Shown one piece after another: positions 53,440 to 63,300 of a stretch of DNA of 64,000 bases; position 1 is the first letter of the stretch; every line of letters starts with the position of its first letter. The notes below the pieces were generated by a model. That model saw only the letters and a program-made list of their open reading frames with translations, searched no databases and was not told where the DNA came from. The position numbers were made by a program, and so were the translations under genes. Location: contig QHOS01000024.1 of NCBI GenBank assembly GCA_003219415.1, forward strand, positions 1 through 64,000. Reading direction: 5' to 3'. This DNA comes from Verrucomicrobiota bacterium. GTDB taxonomy: Bacteria; Verrucomicrobiota; Verrucomicrobiia; Chthoniobacterales; UBA10450.

Positions 53440-55161
53440 TTAGACTTCGCGAACAACGTCGGTCGGATTTTTATCTTCACGCAACCCAAGGAAAACCGGC
53501 GCACGGAGTTTCCGGTCGCGGGTCCACTCCGCAAATTTGATTTCGCAAACGAAAACTGGGGTTACCCAATGCATTTTGCGCATCATCGAAGGCGTGATGT
53601 CTTGAATCCACTGCCCATTTTGCTTTGATGGTAGATCGACAAAAGGGCAATGATCGCGCGCTTCTTTCTGAAATTTCTTGTACAAGATCGACAACGATTT
53701 TACAGTGAAGCCAGTGCCAACTTTGCCGGCGAAAGTGAGTTTCTTGTTCTCATAGTAACCAACGAGGATCGCACCGAAATATTTGCGAGACCCCTGCGGC
53801 GGCGTGTATCCGCCGATAACGAATTCCTGTTCGTTGACACATTTGAGCTTTATCCACGCGCCGCTTCTGCGCCCGGGTTCGTAAACAGAGTTACGTTGTT
53901 TGCCGATAATCCCTTCCAAGCCGCGGCGCTTTACCTCTTCGAGAAGTCGTTTGGCATCGCCGCCGATCGCGTCTGAGTAACGGATCGCGTCACTGGCGTC
54001 AGCGCAGAGTTTTTCCAAAGCGTTTTTGCGCGCCTCTAACGGCAGCGGAATCAGACTCTTGCCGTCGAGCTGGAGCAGATCGAAAGCGTAAAAATAAACT
54101 GGTGTCTTTCGCCCCTCCATCTCGCGTGCTTGCAGGAGTTGAAACGAAGAACGCCCCTCCTCGTCGAGCGCGACCACTTCGCCATCGATTACAAATTCAC
54201 GGGCTGGCAAAGTTTTTATCGCTCCAACGATCTCGGGGAACCGCCCAGCCAATTCATTTTCATTTCGCGATAGCAGTGAAACTTTTTCGTCCCTTTTGAC
54301 TCCGATCAGACGGATCCCGTCGAATTTGAGTTCGTAAATCCAATCGCCGGTCGCTGGTGGTTCCTCGACCAGCTTCGCTTTCATCGGCTCGCTGAAACGA
54401 GCTTTTGCCGAGGGTAAATTTGGTAGGGACGCTATTTTAGAGCGAGCGGTTCGGTCGACGCGCTTTGCGGCCGGCATGCGATGTGCCTGTCCTACAACCG
54501 CGTCTTTCGCCTTTTTTTTTATGGCGGCACGGACGCGCGCTTTGAATTGCGATGAGGAGCTCTCGTCTGCTTCGCGACCGGATTCCCACTCGGCATCGCG
54601 AGCTTCTGCGATTTGCTCCATTGTGCGTCCAGTTTTGACCGAATGGTTTTCCTTTTTTTTCGATATCGGTTTCGCATCGTCTCCCGTTTTCAGGATCAGC
54701 CACTGATTTTTTTCATCATCACGACCGCGAATTCGCACAAGTGTCCATTCGCCTTTTGCTTTTTCGCCTTCAAGAACGAGATGGAGCTTGCCTTCCTTAA
54801 GCGATTTCACCGGTTGTTCGCCATAAACGCGGTAATTCCCACGATCCCACACCATCACCGTGCCGCCGCCATATTGCCCCTCCGGGATAATTCCTTCGAA
54901 GTCGGCGTATTCGATGGGATGATCTTCCACTTCCACTGCGAGATGTTTTTCACCTCGTTTCCAGGGAAGCCCTTTGGGCAAAGCCCATGATTTTAGCACG
55001 CCCTCCATCTCCAAGCGGAAGTCGTAGTGCAAGCGGCGCGCAGCGTGCTTTTGAATGACGAAACGCGACGCACCTTTGATTTTCTCGGGCAGTGGCTTGC
55101 CTCCGGCAGGCTCAGCTGTCTTCTTGAAATCCCGTTTCCGCTTGTATTCGGCCAGTCCCAT
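53440..55161 (-). CDS. ligD: LigD-type 3'-phosphoesterase / ATP-dependent DNA ligase
   Basis: A 573-residue two-domain protein. Residues about 30-160 are the LigD 3'-phosphoesterase (FVIQKHAARRLHYDFRLEMEGVLKSWALPKG, HPIEYADFEGIIPEGQYGGG). Residues about 255-565 are the ATP-dependent ligase with YELKFDGIRL (active-site lysine near 280), FVIDGEVVALD, LEGIIGKQ and WIKLK. A Lys-rich linker (190-240) joins them. ATG 55161 replaces ORF start 55197. The polymerase is a separate gene at 41956, so the LigD functions are split. Confidence 0.93.
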   Translation of the reverse strand: MGLAEYKRKRDFKKTAEPAGGKPLPEKIKGASRFVIQKHAARRLHYDFRLEMEGVLKSWALPKGLPWKRGEKHLAVEVEDHPIEYADFEGIIPEGQYGGGTVMVWDRGNYRVYGEQPVKSLKEGKLHLVLEGEKAKGEWTLVRIRGRDDEKNQWLILKTGDDAKPISKKKENHSVKTGRTMEQIAEARDAEWESGREADESSSSQFKARVRAAIKKKAKDAVVGQAHRMPAAKRVDRTARSKIASLPNLPSAKARFSEPMKAKLVEEPPATGDWIYELKFDGIRLIGVKRDEKVSLLSRNENELAGRFPEIVGAIKTLPAREFVIDGEVVALDEEGRSSFQLLQAREMEGRKTPVYFYAFDLLQLDGKSLIPLPLEARKNALEKLCADASDAIRYSDAIGGDAKRLLEEVKRRGLEGIIGKQRNSVYEPGRRSGAWIKLKCVNEQEFVIGGYTPPQGSRKYFGAILVGYYENKKLTFAGKVGTGFTVKSLSILYKKFQKEARDHCPFVDLPSKQNGQWIQDITPSMMRKMHWVTPVFVCEIKFAEWTRDRKLRAPVFLGLREDKNPTDVVREV

Positions 55162-55244
55162 TCCACGGCAACTTAACTGCGGATCAGCCGTGTGCACGCG
55201 ACGTTGTGGTGGTTGCTTGTATCAAGCAGCCTATAACTACGTCC

Positions 55245-55266
55245 GGCGTTCGCAGCGGCGAACGCC
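55245..55266. terminator. Palindrome downstream of tsf
   Basis: GGCGTTCGC-agcg-GCGAACGCC is a perfect 9-bp stem just after the tsf stop (55278). It reads out of the rpsB-tsf pair on the minus strand and probably ends it. It resembles the other GC-rich palindromes in the window. Confidence 0.5.
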
Positions 55267-55277
55267 GCTACAACGGC

Positions 55278-55895
55278 CTACGCTTCACTCGCTAGCGCCT
55301 CGCCGACGAGATAGCGGACAAAACGGCGGATGATGATATTCTCGCCCAGCTCGGAAATCTTGGCGTTGAGCAAATCCTTGATGGTCACATCAGGATTCTT
55401 GATGAAACCTTGTTCGAGCAAGCAAACGGTGCTGTAGAATTTGTCGAGTTTTCCTTCGACAATTTTGTCGGCAATGTTCGCCGGTTTGCCTTTGACCTGG
55501 GCTTTGTAAATTTCGCGCTCGGCTTCGATGAGATTGCCTGGCACATCTGCACGGCTGACGTAAAGCGGGTGGGCTGCCGCAATATGCAGTGTGATATCCT
55601 TCACGAATTCGCGAAAATTCTCGTTCCTCGCCACGAAGTCGGTCTCACAATTCACCTCCACGAGCACGCCAACCTTCCCTTGCAGGTGAATATAAGAAGC
55701 CACGACGCCTTCTTTCGTTGCACGCGAAGCTTTCTTTCCCGCGCTGGCAATTCCTTTAGTCCGCAAAATCGTCTCCGCTTTCTCCAGATCGCCGCCGCTC
55801 TCCACAAGAGCGCGCTTGCAATCCATAAAACCTGCGTTGGTCTTCTCGCGGAGCTGTTTAACTAATTGGGGATCGATCTCAGCTGTTGTCTTCAT
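55278..55895 (-). CDS. tsf: Elongation factor Ts
   Basis: A 205-residue guanine-nucleotide exchange factor for EF-Tu. The N-terminal UBA-like region (LVKQLREKTNAGFMDCKRALVESGGDLEKAETIL), GVVASYIHLQGKVGVLVEVNCETDFVARNENF and DLLNAKISELGENIIIRRF are conserved. It is the short form with one core subdomain reduced, typical of several phyla. It lies 73 bp downstream of rpsB, the usual order. Confidence 0.96.
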   Translation of the reverse strand: MKTTAEIDPQLVKQLREKTNAGFMDCKRALVESGGDLEKAETILRTKGIASAGKKASRATKEGVVASYIHLQGKVGVLVEVNCETDFVARNENFREFVKDITLHIAAAHPLYVSRADVPGNLIEAEREIYKAQVKGKPANIADKIVEGKLDKFYSTVCLLEQGFIKNPDVTIKDLLNAKISELGENIIIRRFVRYLVGEALASEA

Positions 55896-55968
55896 TAAGT
55901 GATAAGAGTGTTAAAAGAGAATCCAGCGCAGGTTAACTATCAACCATCGGCTATTGGCTATTGGCTGG

Positions 55969-56700
55969 CTACGCTGAAACGCCAGCCATTTCGACTTGCT
56001 CGCGGATTCGCGCTTCGTTGCTTGCCGAAACAATAGCATCCACGAGCTTCTGCAGAATCACGCGAATCGCGCGGATCGCGTCATCGTTGCCAGCGATCGG
56101 GTAATCGATGATGTCTGGGTCCGCATTCGTGTCCACGATGGCAACCACTGGAATCCCAAGGCGCCGCGCTTCGTTCACGGCGTTTTGTTCACGAATCGTA
56201 TCGATCACCACAAGGACGTCGGGCAATTGCGACATCTCGATTATGCCCTCGAGATTGCGCCGGAGCTTTGCCGCCTCACGATTAAGAGCAGCCAGTTCCT
56301 GCTTGCCCATCTTCTTGTATTCGGGTGATTTCTCGATTTCTTCGATATATCTCAGTCGCCCGATGCTCTTGCGAATGGTCGCGAGGTTGGTCAATGTGCC
56401 ACCCAGCCAACGCTGATTGACGTAAAACTGACTGCAAGCCAAAGCAGCCTCCTTTATCGCTTCCTGCGCCTGTTTCTTGCAACCAACGAATAAAATTCTG
56501 CCTCCACGGCGTGTGACTTCCTGCAGAAATTCCGTGGCCCGCCGAAGCTGGAGCACGGTTTCGTCCAAATTAATGATGTAAATCTGATTGCGCTGTTCGA
56601 AGATGAACGCCTTCATCTTCGGATTCCAGCGCTTCGTCTGATGCCCAAAATGAACACCAGCTTCCAAAAGCTCAGGTACTAATTCTGTTGTATCTGCCAT
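55969..56700 (-). CDS. rpsB: 30S ribosomal protein S2
   Basis: A 243-residue S2 protein: LLEAGVHFGHQTKRWNPKMKAFIFEQRNQIYIINL, GGTLTNLATIRKSIGRL, LPDVLVVIDTIREQNAVNEARRLGIPVVAIVDTNADPDIIDYPIAGNDDAIR. It binds the small subunit near the platform. Length normal. AGGAG lies a few bases ahead of the ATG (position 56700). Followed by tsf. Confidence 0.97.
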   Translation of the reverse strand: MADTTELVPELLEAGVHFGHQTKRWNPKMKAFIFEQRNQIYIINLDETVLQLRRATEFLQEVTRRGGRILFVGCKKQAQEAIKEAALACSQFYVNQRWLGGTLTNLATIRKSIGRLRYIEEIEKSPEYKKMGKQELAALNREAAKLRRNLEGIIEMSQLPDVLVVIDTIREQNAVNEARRLGIPVVAIVDTNADPDIIDYPIAGNDDAIRAIRVILQKLVDAIVSASNEARIREQVEMAGVSA

Positions 56701-56748
56701 AGGAGAAAATCCGCGAGAGGGGAACTTCAGAGCGGGACGGTGAAGATG

Positions 56749-57333
56749 CTACAGCAAGCGTCGATGTGCAACCTGAAATTCAGCGTTATTACTGCCTTCA
56801 CTAAGTGCCGTATTGGGATTCGTGGTAAAGGGCTTTGGATGTCTGTCTGTCGCGCCTTGGGACGCAAGACGCGATCGGGTTCGAGATTGACCCGAAGGGC
56901 GTGTCCTCCTTCCCAGAAAGATGTGGATCAGCAGTAAGATCGGCAAAACCAGGCCGATAGCGAGATGAATCCAACTCGTCCACGCACGCAATCTTTCGCC
57001 GCCCGCGTAATAAAGGCCGTAGCCGGTGATGGTCAAAACAGCGAACGCACTCAGAAACACCGAGCCGTTTGCGCGGTTACGGCCCGCGCGCCATGCGAAT
57101 CTCACATGGCCATTCAACAGCATGCCGATCAATACCAGAATCGCCATCGCGGCCGCGCCATGGATCTTCATCGCCCAGCTTTTCGCGCTTGTTTCAAAAT
57201 CGCCCGGCGACACAGCCAGATAGTTCCAATATGTCCACGCGACGCCGCTGAAAAAAAGCAGCGCTACCACGGCGTAGAGAAAATATCTCTGCAAGTGCTT
57301 CAATCGAATCGAGTCTGGTCGCGGGTGTCGCAT
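56749..57333 (-). CDS. Four-helix b-type cytochrome-like membrane protein
   Basis: A 194-residue protein with four membrane helices (YFLYAVVALLFFSGVAW, IHGAAAMAILVLIGMLLNGH, VFLSAFAVLTITGYGLYYAGG, WIHLAIGLVLPILLLIHIFLG). Two histidine pairs, one in helix 2 (IHG...NGH) and one in helix 4 (WIH...LIH), are placed as in b-heme proteins. It resembles DUF4405/cytochrome b561-like families; exact family is not certain. The start overlaps the ApbE end by 34 bp. Its C-terminal tail of about 50 residues is soluble. Confidence 0.75.
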   Translation of the reverse strand: MRHPRPDSIRLKHLQRYFLYAVVALLFFSGVAWTYWNYLAVSPGDFETSAKSWAMKIHGAAAMAILVLIGMLLNGHVRFAWRAGRNRANGSVFLSAFAVLTITGYGLYYAGGERLRAWTSWIHLAIGLVLPILLLIHIFLGRRTRPSGQSRTRSRLASQGATDRHPKPFTTNPNTALSEGSNNAEFQVAHRRLL

Positions 57334-58196
57334 GGCGAGTGAAACATCCAGGATGGCGTACCATTGCGCTCAAGCAACAGCGCGTCTGCACGATACTGCG
57401 CCAGCAAGCCCGCGGCTTTTCCACGCAGCGTAAAAACAAGTTTGGTCAGTGCGTCCGCTATCATGCATTCGGCAGCCGCGACGGTCACGCTGATTAGTTC
57501 GCAGGCAGATTGACCAGTATGTCCGTCGAGTATTGGGCCCACATACTTGCCGCGATATTTTCGACGCTCGAAATAGACTCCCGAGGTCGCCATGGCACGC
57601 TCGCGCAGGCGCACCGCCCCGGCAATGCGTGTCGGCTCGGCGGGATGACGCACATAAACAACCTCCGAAGCCGATCCAAATGTTCGCAGATCACCGCCGG
57701 CGTTTACGATTCCGGCCGTGACAGAATTATTTTTCAACGCTGCAACAGCGCGATCAACCGCAAAGCCCTTAGCAATGCCTCCCAGATCAACGATCAGCCG
57801 GCGGCGGAATCGAACGTTGTATTCATCGTCGAGAACGATGTCGCGCCAGCTCCCGCCACTACAAAGCCGCGTGTCAGGTCTCGGAAGATAATCCCATTTC
57901 ACGAGTTGCCGGGCCATTGTGATGTCGAAAACGCCATCGCTTTTACGTGAAAATTCCTGTGCGGATTTCAAAACGCGCCATGTCCATGGATGAACTTTGA
58001 CCGGGCGGCGCGAAGCGTGGCAATTCATTCGGGCCACATCGCTGGTAGGATCGTGAAAACTCATCAGCCGCTGCACTTTTTCCATCGCGGTGAAGGCGCA
58101 ATCTATATCGCGAGGCGATCCCTGGCATGCAATCTCCACAAGCGTGCCGAGTAATGGGCGGCAGCGACGAATTTCAATGCCTGAGTGCGATCTCAT
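57300..58196 (-). CDS. apbE: FAD:protein FMN transferase
   Basis: A 298-residue ApbE. It attaches FMN from FAD to a threonine in a target. RCRPLLGTLVEIACQGS, FDITMARQLVKWD, IVDLGGIAKGFAVDRAVAAL and IVNAGGDLRTFG are conserved, with GPILDGHTGQSA for the substrate side. Members of the family are usually exported lipoproteins; no lipobox is seen here, and no clear signal peptide. It overlaps the FMN-binding protein gene by 23 bp, its probable target. Confidence 0.9.
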   Translation of the reverse strand: MRSHSGIEIRRCRPLLGTLVEIACQGSPRDIDCAFTAMEKVQRLMSFHDPTSDVARMNCHASRRPVKVHPWTWRVLKSAQEFSRKSDGVFDITMARQLVKWDYLPRPDTRLCSGGSWRDIVLDDEYNVRFRRRLIVDLGGIAKGFAVDRAVAALKNNSVTAGIVNAGGDLRTFGSASEVVYVRHPAEPTRIAGAVRLRERAMATSGVYFERRKYRGKYVGPILDGHTGQSACELISVTVAAAECMIADALTKLVFTLRGKAAGLLAQYRADALLLERNGTPSWMFHSPCDTRDQTRFD

Positions 58197-58701
58197 AAAC
58201 TGCCAGAAGGCGTTTCACGCCGTCGGTGATGTGCCGGCAACTCAAAGTTGCTCCACTGATGTTCTTGACATCGCTATCGAGTTTAAGCGTGGATTTGCTG
58301 GTCTTTCCCACAAATTGGGCTCGCCATTTTTGATCGCGAATCTGGCCTCCATAAGTCTCGCGATAATCCATGATTTCAATCTGCTTGACCGAACCGTCGA
58401 GATTGAGTCCGGCCGCATAAGTGATGAATTCATGTTTGCCGACAACTTCATCGACGATAAACCAACCACCGCCACTGACGCGCCAGACCTGCTGCTCGTC
58501 ATGCAAGACGCGGACGCCGCTGGCCTGCTCAATGGCTTTGCGTTGAACGCTCGTCAGCTTTACCGGCGCCGCCGTGAATGATTTGCCGGGAAAAATCGCC
58601 TGCTGCGCTTGATCGACGGTGAGGTATCGAACGGCAAACGCGGATGGTGCGATCAGCGCGGAAACAGGCAGCGCGATGAATGCGAACTCCGATTTCATCA
58701 C
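58174..58701 (-). CDS. FMN-binding domain protein (RnfG/NqrC-like target)
   Basis: A 175-residue exported protein (MMKSEFAFIALPVSALIAPSAFA signal peptide) with an FMN-binding domain. The flavinylation motif is SGATLS (ISGATLSCRHI) near residue 152, where the Thr would carry covalent FMN added by the neighbouring ApbE. AVRYLTVDQAQQAIFPG and GGWFIVDEVVGKHEFITYAAGLNLDG fit the domain. It likely passes electrons to or from the membrane cytochrome. Confidence 0.88.
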   Translation of the reverse strand: MMKSEFAFIALPVSALIAPSAFAVRYLTVDQAQQAIFPGKSFTAAPVKLTSVQRKAIEQASGVRVLHDEQQVWRVSGGGWFIVDEVVGKHEFITYAAGLNLDGSVKQIEIMDYRETYGGQIRDQKWRAQFVGKTSKSTLKLDSDVKNISGATLSCRHITDGVKRLLAVYEIALRH

Positions 58702-58704
58702 GCG

Positions 58705-59616
58705 CTAGAAGTTAATTCCCATTCTGAAGCGCACGTAGTATTTTTCATGCTCGTCGCCAAAGATGTAGCCGTCGTGCGCGGCAAACTCCTTGTTATCGTG
58801 ACTAAACGCCTGTCCGATTGGTAACTGATGAAGGAATCCAAGGGTGGCCCACCAGCGTTCGCCGCCATAATGAATCGTCGGTCCCAAAAAGTAGGCTGAA
58901 TGCTCGTGAACCGTGGCATCGGCAAATTCGTGATGATTCCAAAATTCCAAACCTGCTGACCAATTGCGCACGAAGCGGTAAGAAAGTCCGGTGAACCATT
59001 CGAACTTGCCGTCCCGCTCGTAGCCGCCACCGTCCTCCTTTTCGAATTCGAGTTCGTAATTGACGTTTAACGCCCAAACAAGCCGGTCTTCGAGCCAGTT
59101 CTTTTGCAGCAGAATTTTCCATTCCAATTCCGTTTCCTGATCACCCACCGATGGTTCGAAATAAAGCGCGAGACCGAGCGGATCCTTGTAGGGACTCAAG
59201 AGCCGATAAATTCCTTCCAGAGAGACCGACTCAAAATGATAACTGTCGAACACCGTCGCCGGATTGTGTCCGGCGTGTACATCTTCACCGCCGGTTACGT
59301 AAGCGCCGCGCAAACGATTGCCAGGATGCGCTGGATCTTCAGCCGGAACATCATCATTCGCGTGGACATAATGATGGTTGAGATAGATCGCGAGCTGGAA
59401 ATTATCCGTCACGCCATATTCGAACTCCTCACGAAAATCGATAACGCTATAGCTACCATGCTCCTTTTCCCAACGAGTGGTAATCCATTGTTCACATTCG
59501 CCATGACCTTTCGGAGTCAGGTCAGTCGTGTAAGTCCACGAAAAGATCGCTTCGTGCCCGTGCGACGTGGAAACAGCAACCAAAAGAGCAGCGACAAAAG
59601 TTAATCCGAATTTCAT
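58705..59616 (-). CDS. Outer-membrane-like beta-rich protein, unknown
   Basis: A 303-residue exported protein with signal peptide MKFGLTFVAALLVAVSTSHG. The mature sequence is a chain of alternating amphipathic strands ending in phenylalanine (RFRMGINF), as in outer-membrane beta barrels. YGVTDNFQLAIYLNHHYVHAN and GPTIHYGGERWWATLGF are examples. It is rich in His and aromatic residues. I do not assign a family number. ATG 59616 gives the signal peptide. It ends 3 bp before the FMN-binding gene begins, so it heads the redox cluster. Confidence 0.72.
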   Translation of the reverse strand: MKFGLTFVAALLVAVSTSHGHEAIFSWTYTTDLTPKGHGECEQWITTRWEKEHGSYSVIDFREEFEYGVTDNFQLAIYLNHHYVHANDDVPAEDPAHPGNRLRGAYVTGGEDVHAGHNPATVFDSYHFESVSLEGIYRLLSPYKDPLGLALYFEPSVGDQETELEWKILLQKNWLEDRLVWALNVNYELEFEKEDGGGYERDGKFEWFTGLSYRFVRNWSAGLEFWNHHEFADATVHEHSAYFLGPTIHYGGERWWATLGFLHQLPIGQAFSHDNKEFAAHDGYIFGDEHEKYYVRFRMGINF

Positions 59617-59678
59617 TGCGACGATGCATAACACGCAACGATAAATGTTGCTGCCGGAGGTTTGCCAATTTTTGACGC

Positions 59679-59697
59679 TGAATTGCAGCGCAATTCA
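59679..59697. terminator. Hairpin after adenosyltransferase gene
   Basis: TGAATTGC-agc-GCAATTCA is a perfect 8-bp stem located 24 bp downstream of the adenosyltransferase stop (59721), on its minus-strand exit side. On that strand CAGCGTCAAAAATT follows, with no strong T-run, so termination is inferred. Confidence 0.4.
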
Positions 59698-59720
59698 AGG
59701 TGCGCCACAGCAATGCGCCG

Positions 59721-60266
59721 CTAATGGGAATTCCGCGAGTCTTTCTCGACGTACCTCGCCAGGATCCACAAGAGATCCGAAAGGCGATTTAGGTAGCGCA
59801 AAATCTCGATGTTAAACTCCGAGTCACTGGTGCTCAAACCGGCGATGTGCCGCTCGGCGCGGCGGCACGTTACGCGAGCAAAATCAAGAGCGGCAGACAT
59901 CAATGTTGCCCCGGGAATCACCCAGTCCTTCGGATAAAGCGAATCGTCTTTCTCGAGACCGACAATCACGGCGGTGACCCGGTCGACCATCGCTGCTGTG
60001 GTAAGTTGAAAACCATCTTTGACGAAACGCTCCCGATCCTTTTGCGCCGTTGCCAGTTCTCCCATGAGAACGATTAAGTCTTTTTGTACGGCGAGAATTT
60101 CTTCTGAAATAAATTTGTCAGTCGAAACGGACCTAGCCAAGCCTAGGGCTGCAGTCAGTTCATCGACACAGCCATACGCGTCGACGCGTGAATCACCCTT
60201 CGATACGCGATGGCCGTACATCAGAGACGTTTCGCCTTTATCGCCCGTTTTGGTGACGATCGACAT
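59721..60266 (-). CDS. Cob(I)alamin adenosyltransferase, PduO type
   Basis: A 181-residue enzyme that moves adenosyl from ATP to cob(I)alamin to make coenzyme B12. TKTGDKGETSLMYGHRVSKGDSRVDAYGCVDELTAALGLARS is the N-terminal signature, and FARVTCRRAERHIAGL carries the active-site Arg/His set. Length normal. It implies a B12-dependent enzyme elsewhere. Alone between rpoC and the redox cluster, on the same strand. Confidence 0.93.
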   Translation of the reverse strand: MSIVTKTGDKGETSLMYGHRVSKGDSRVDAYGCVDELTAALGLARSVSTDKFISEEILAVQKDLIVLMGELATAQKDRERFVKDGFQLTTAAMVDRVTAVIVGLEKDDSLYPKDWVIPGATLMSAALDFARVTCRRAERHIAGLSTSDSEFNIEILRYLNRLSDLLWILARYVEKDSRNSH

Positions 60267-60358
60267 GGCGATTCTAGGTGGAGTATTGGAGCGATAGAGT
60301 AAGAGAGTAAGGGGATTTGTTGTCGCCCATTACTTCATTACTCCGCTGCTCCCAGAGC

Positions 60359-63300
60359 TTACCCGATGGCCGGCTGTGGCTCGGCTTCTTCCATCACCGG
60401 TGCACCAATTGGCTCACCTTTTTCTACCAACTTGATCTCGCGGTGCTCGGGGAAACCGGTACCGGCGGGGATCAAGTGACCCATGATCACATTTTCCTTG
60501 AAACCGCGCAGCCTATCCACCTTACCCAGTGTAGCCGCTTCTGTAAGAACACGAGTCGTATCCTGGAATGAAGCAGCAGAGATAAAGCTGTCCGTCTCGA
60601 GTGAAGCCTTCGTGATGCCGAGTAAGACGGGAACGGCTTCTGCCGGCTTACCACCCTTCTCGACGACCTTCTTGTTTTCCTCCTCGAAATCGAGCTTGTC
60701 GACCTGATCGCCCCAGAGCAACGATGTATCGCCAGGATCGGTAATCTTCACTTTTCGCAACATTTGACGCACGATGATTTCGATGTGCTTGTCGTTAATC
60801 TCCACACCCTGCAACCGATATACCTCTTGCACTTCATTGACGAGGTGCTCTTGCAAATCCTGCGGTCCGCAGACCTCGAGGATTTCATGGGGAACGACGG
60901 GTCCCTCGGTAAGTTGCTGACCCTTCTTTACGAAATCGCCCTTAAACACGATAATGTGTTTGTTAAGCGGGATTAGGTGTTCTTCCTCCGCTCCGGTGTC
61001 GGGATCCTTCAAAATCAAGCGTCGCTTTCCGCGGACGGTGCCGCCCATCTCAACAACGCCGTCGATTTTTGCAATCTCCGCCGCATCTTTTGGCCGACGC
61101 GCTTCGAATAATTCCGCCACACGCGGCAGACCTCCAGTAATATCTTTGGTCTTTGCTACCTTCCGGGGCGTCTTGGCCAGTAGCGCGCCACCACGCACCT
61201 TTTGGCCTTCTTCCACGATCACGTGGGCGCCAGCCGGGATGGAATAACTCGCGAGTACCTCCTTCTTGTCATCCACGATAACGATTTGTGGATGCAAATC
61301 CTCTTTGTGCTCAATAATAACGGTGCCCATCAGGCCGGTCGCCTCATCGACGTCGCGTTTGATCGTGACACCGGCGATCATATCGCGGAATTCGATCTTG
61401 CCACCTTTGTCGGTGAGAATAGGCACATTGTATGGATCCCATTGAACGAAGGTTTCGCCCTTCTTAACCGAGCCTCCGTCACCTTTGGAGATCATTGATC
61501 CGATCACCACGTTGTAACGCTCGAGTTCGCGGCCTTCTTCGTTGTGCACACTGATCGAACCGTTCTTGTTCAAAGCGATCCAACTGCCGTCGAGCGCCTG
61601 CACTGTCCGCAAGTCGTTGAAGCGGACGGTGCCGTCGTTTTTGGCCTTGATGATTGGTTGCTTGAAGGTCTGGCTGGCGGTGCCGCCGATGTGGAACGTG
61701 CGCATCGTTAATTGTGTTCCCGGCTCGCCAATCGATTGGGCTGCGATAATCCCTACCGCTTCGCCAAGCTTAACGAATTGGCCCGTAGCCAGATTGCGCC
61801 CATAGCACATTGCGCAGACGCCCCGGCCACACTCACAGGTAAGAACCGAACGAATCTTCAAGCTCTCGACGCCCACTCGCTGAAGATCCGCAGCGATCTT
61901 TTCATCGATCAACTGATTCGCTTTGACGATCTTCTTCTTTTTGTCCACCGGATCAGCGATCGTTTCGCAGCTTACGCGTCCGATAATGCGCTGACCAAGA
62001 TCGACTACTTCTTCGTCGCCCTCGTAAATTGAGCGCACTACGATGCCGTTTACAGTGCCGCAGTCCTGTTCATTGATAATGACGTCCTGTGCAGCGTCGA
62101 CCAGTTTGCGCGTTAGATAGCCGGAGTCAGCCGTCTTTAGCGCGGTGTCAGCAAGACCCTTGCGAGCACCGTGTGTAGAAATGAAATACTCGAGCACGCT
62201 CAGCCCTTCGCGGAAGTTCGATGTGATCGGTCGCTCAATGATTTCACCTGAAGGTTTGGCCATCAAACCGCGCATACCTGCGAGCTGACGGACCTGCTGG
62301 CGGTTGCCACGTGAACCGGAATCGACCATCAAGAAAACAGGATTCAACTCCTTGCGGCCGTCATTGTGTTCCAGAGTGCGGAACATAGCACTGGAAATTT
62401 CGTCACCGGCGTGCGTCCAGATATCGATAATCTTATTGTAGCGCTCGCCATCGGTGATGATGCCTTTGCGATATTGCTGATCAACCTGTCGAATCTGCTT
62501 ATAGGCGTTTTCCAGCTCGGTCTCTTTTTCTTTCGGAATGATCATGTCCGAAATCCCAATGGAGATGCCAGCTTTGGTGGCCTCGGCAAAGCCGAGCTCT
62601 TTTAATTTGTCCAGCGTCGCGACAGTTTCGGCTGGTCCTGCAATTTGATAACAGCGCCAGATGATGTCGCTAAGTTGCTTCTTGCCGGCGGGTCTGTTGA
62701 AAAATCCAAGCTGCTTGGGCCAAATCTCATTAAAAACGACGCGACCCGAGGTGGTTTCGATCGTTTTGGCTTCAGCATTTCCATAGATCGTTTGCTTACC
62801 GAAATCCGGGTTCTTAATCCGGATACGGTCATGTGCGCGAATGCTTCCTTCTGCCATTGCGAATTCTACCTCGGCCGCATCGCCGAAGAGCGGGAGCCGC
62901 TGGCCATCTTTAGCGCCGCGAGGGTTCTGGGTGAGGTAGTAACAACCGAGGGTGATATCCTGGGAAGGCGTCGTAATGGGTTTGCCACTGGATGGGGAAA
63001 AAATGTTATTCGGCGCGAGCATTAGCATGCGTGCTTCCATCTGGGCCTCCACCGAGAGCGGTACATGCACTGCCATCTGGTCCCCGTCGAAGTCCGCATT
63101 GTAAGCTGTGCAAACCAAGGGGTGAATGCGAATGGCTTCGCCTTCGATCAATTGCGGTTCAAAAGCCTGAATGGACAATCGATGTAGAGTGGGCGCGCGA
63201 TTGAGCAGCACCGGATGACCTTTGGTCACTTCATCGAGAATGTCCCATACCTCGGGCGTCTGACGCTCGATCATCTTTTTCGCGCTGCGCACCGTGTGCA

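Noticed and set aside
55896-55968. Repeated GGCTATTGGCTATTGGCTGGCT between tsf and rpsB
   Set aside because: A short imperfect direct repeat with no dyad and no known role; it may be a slippage product.
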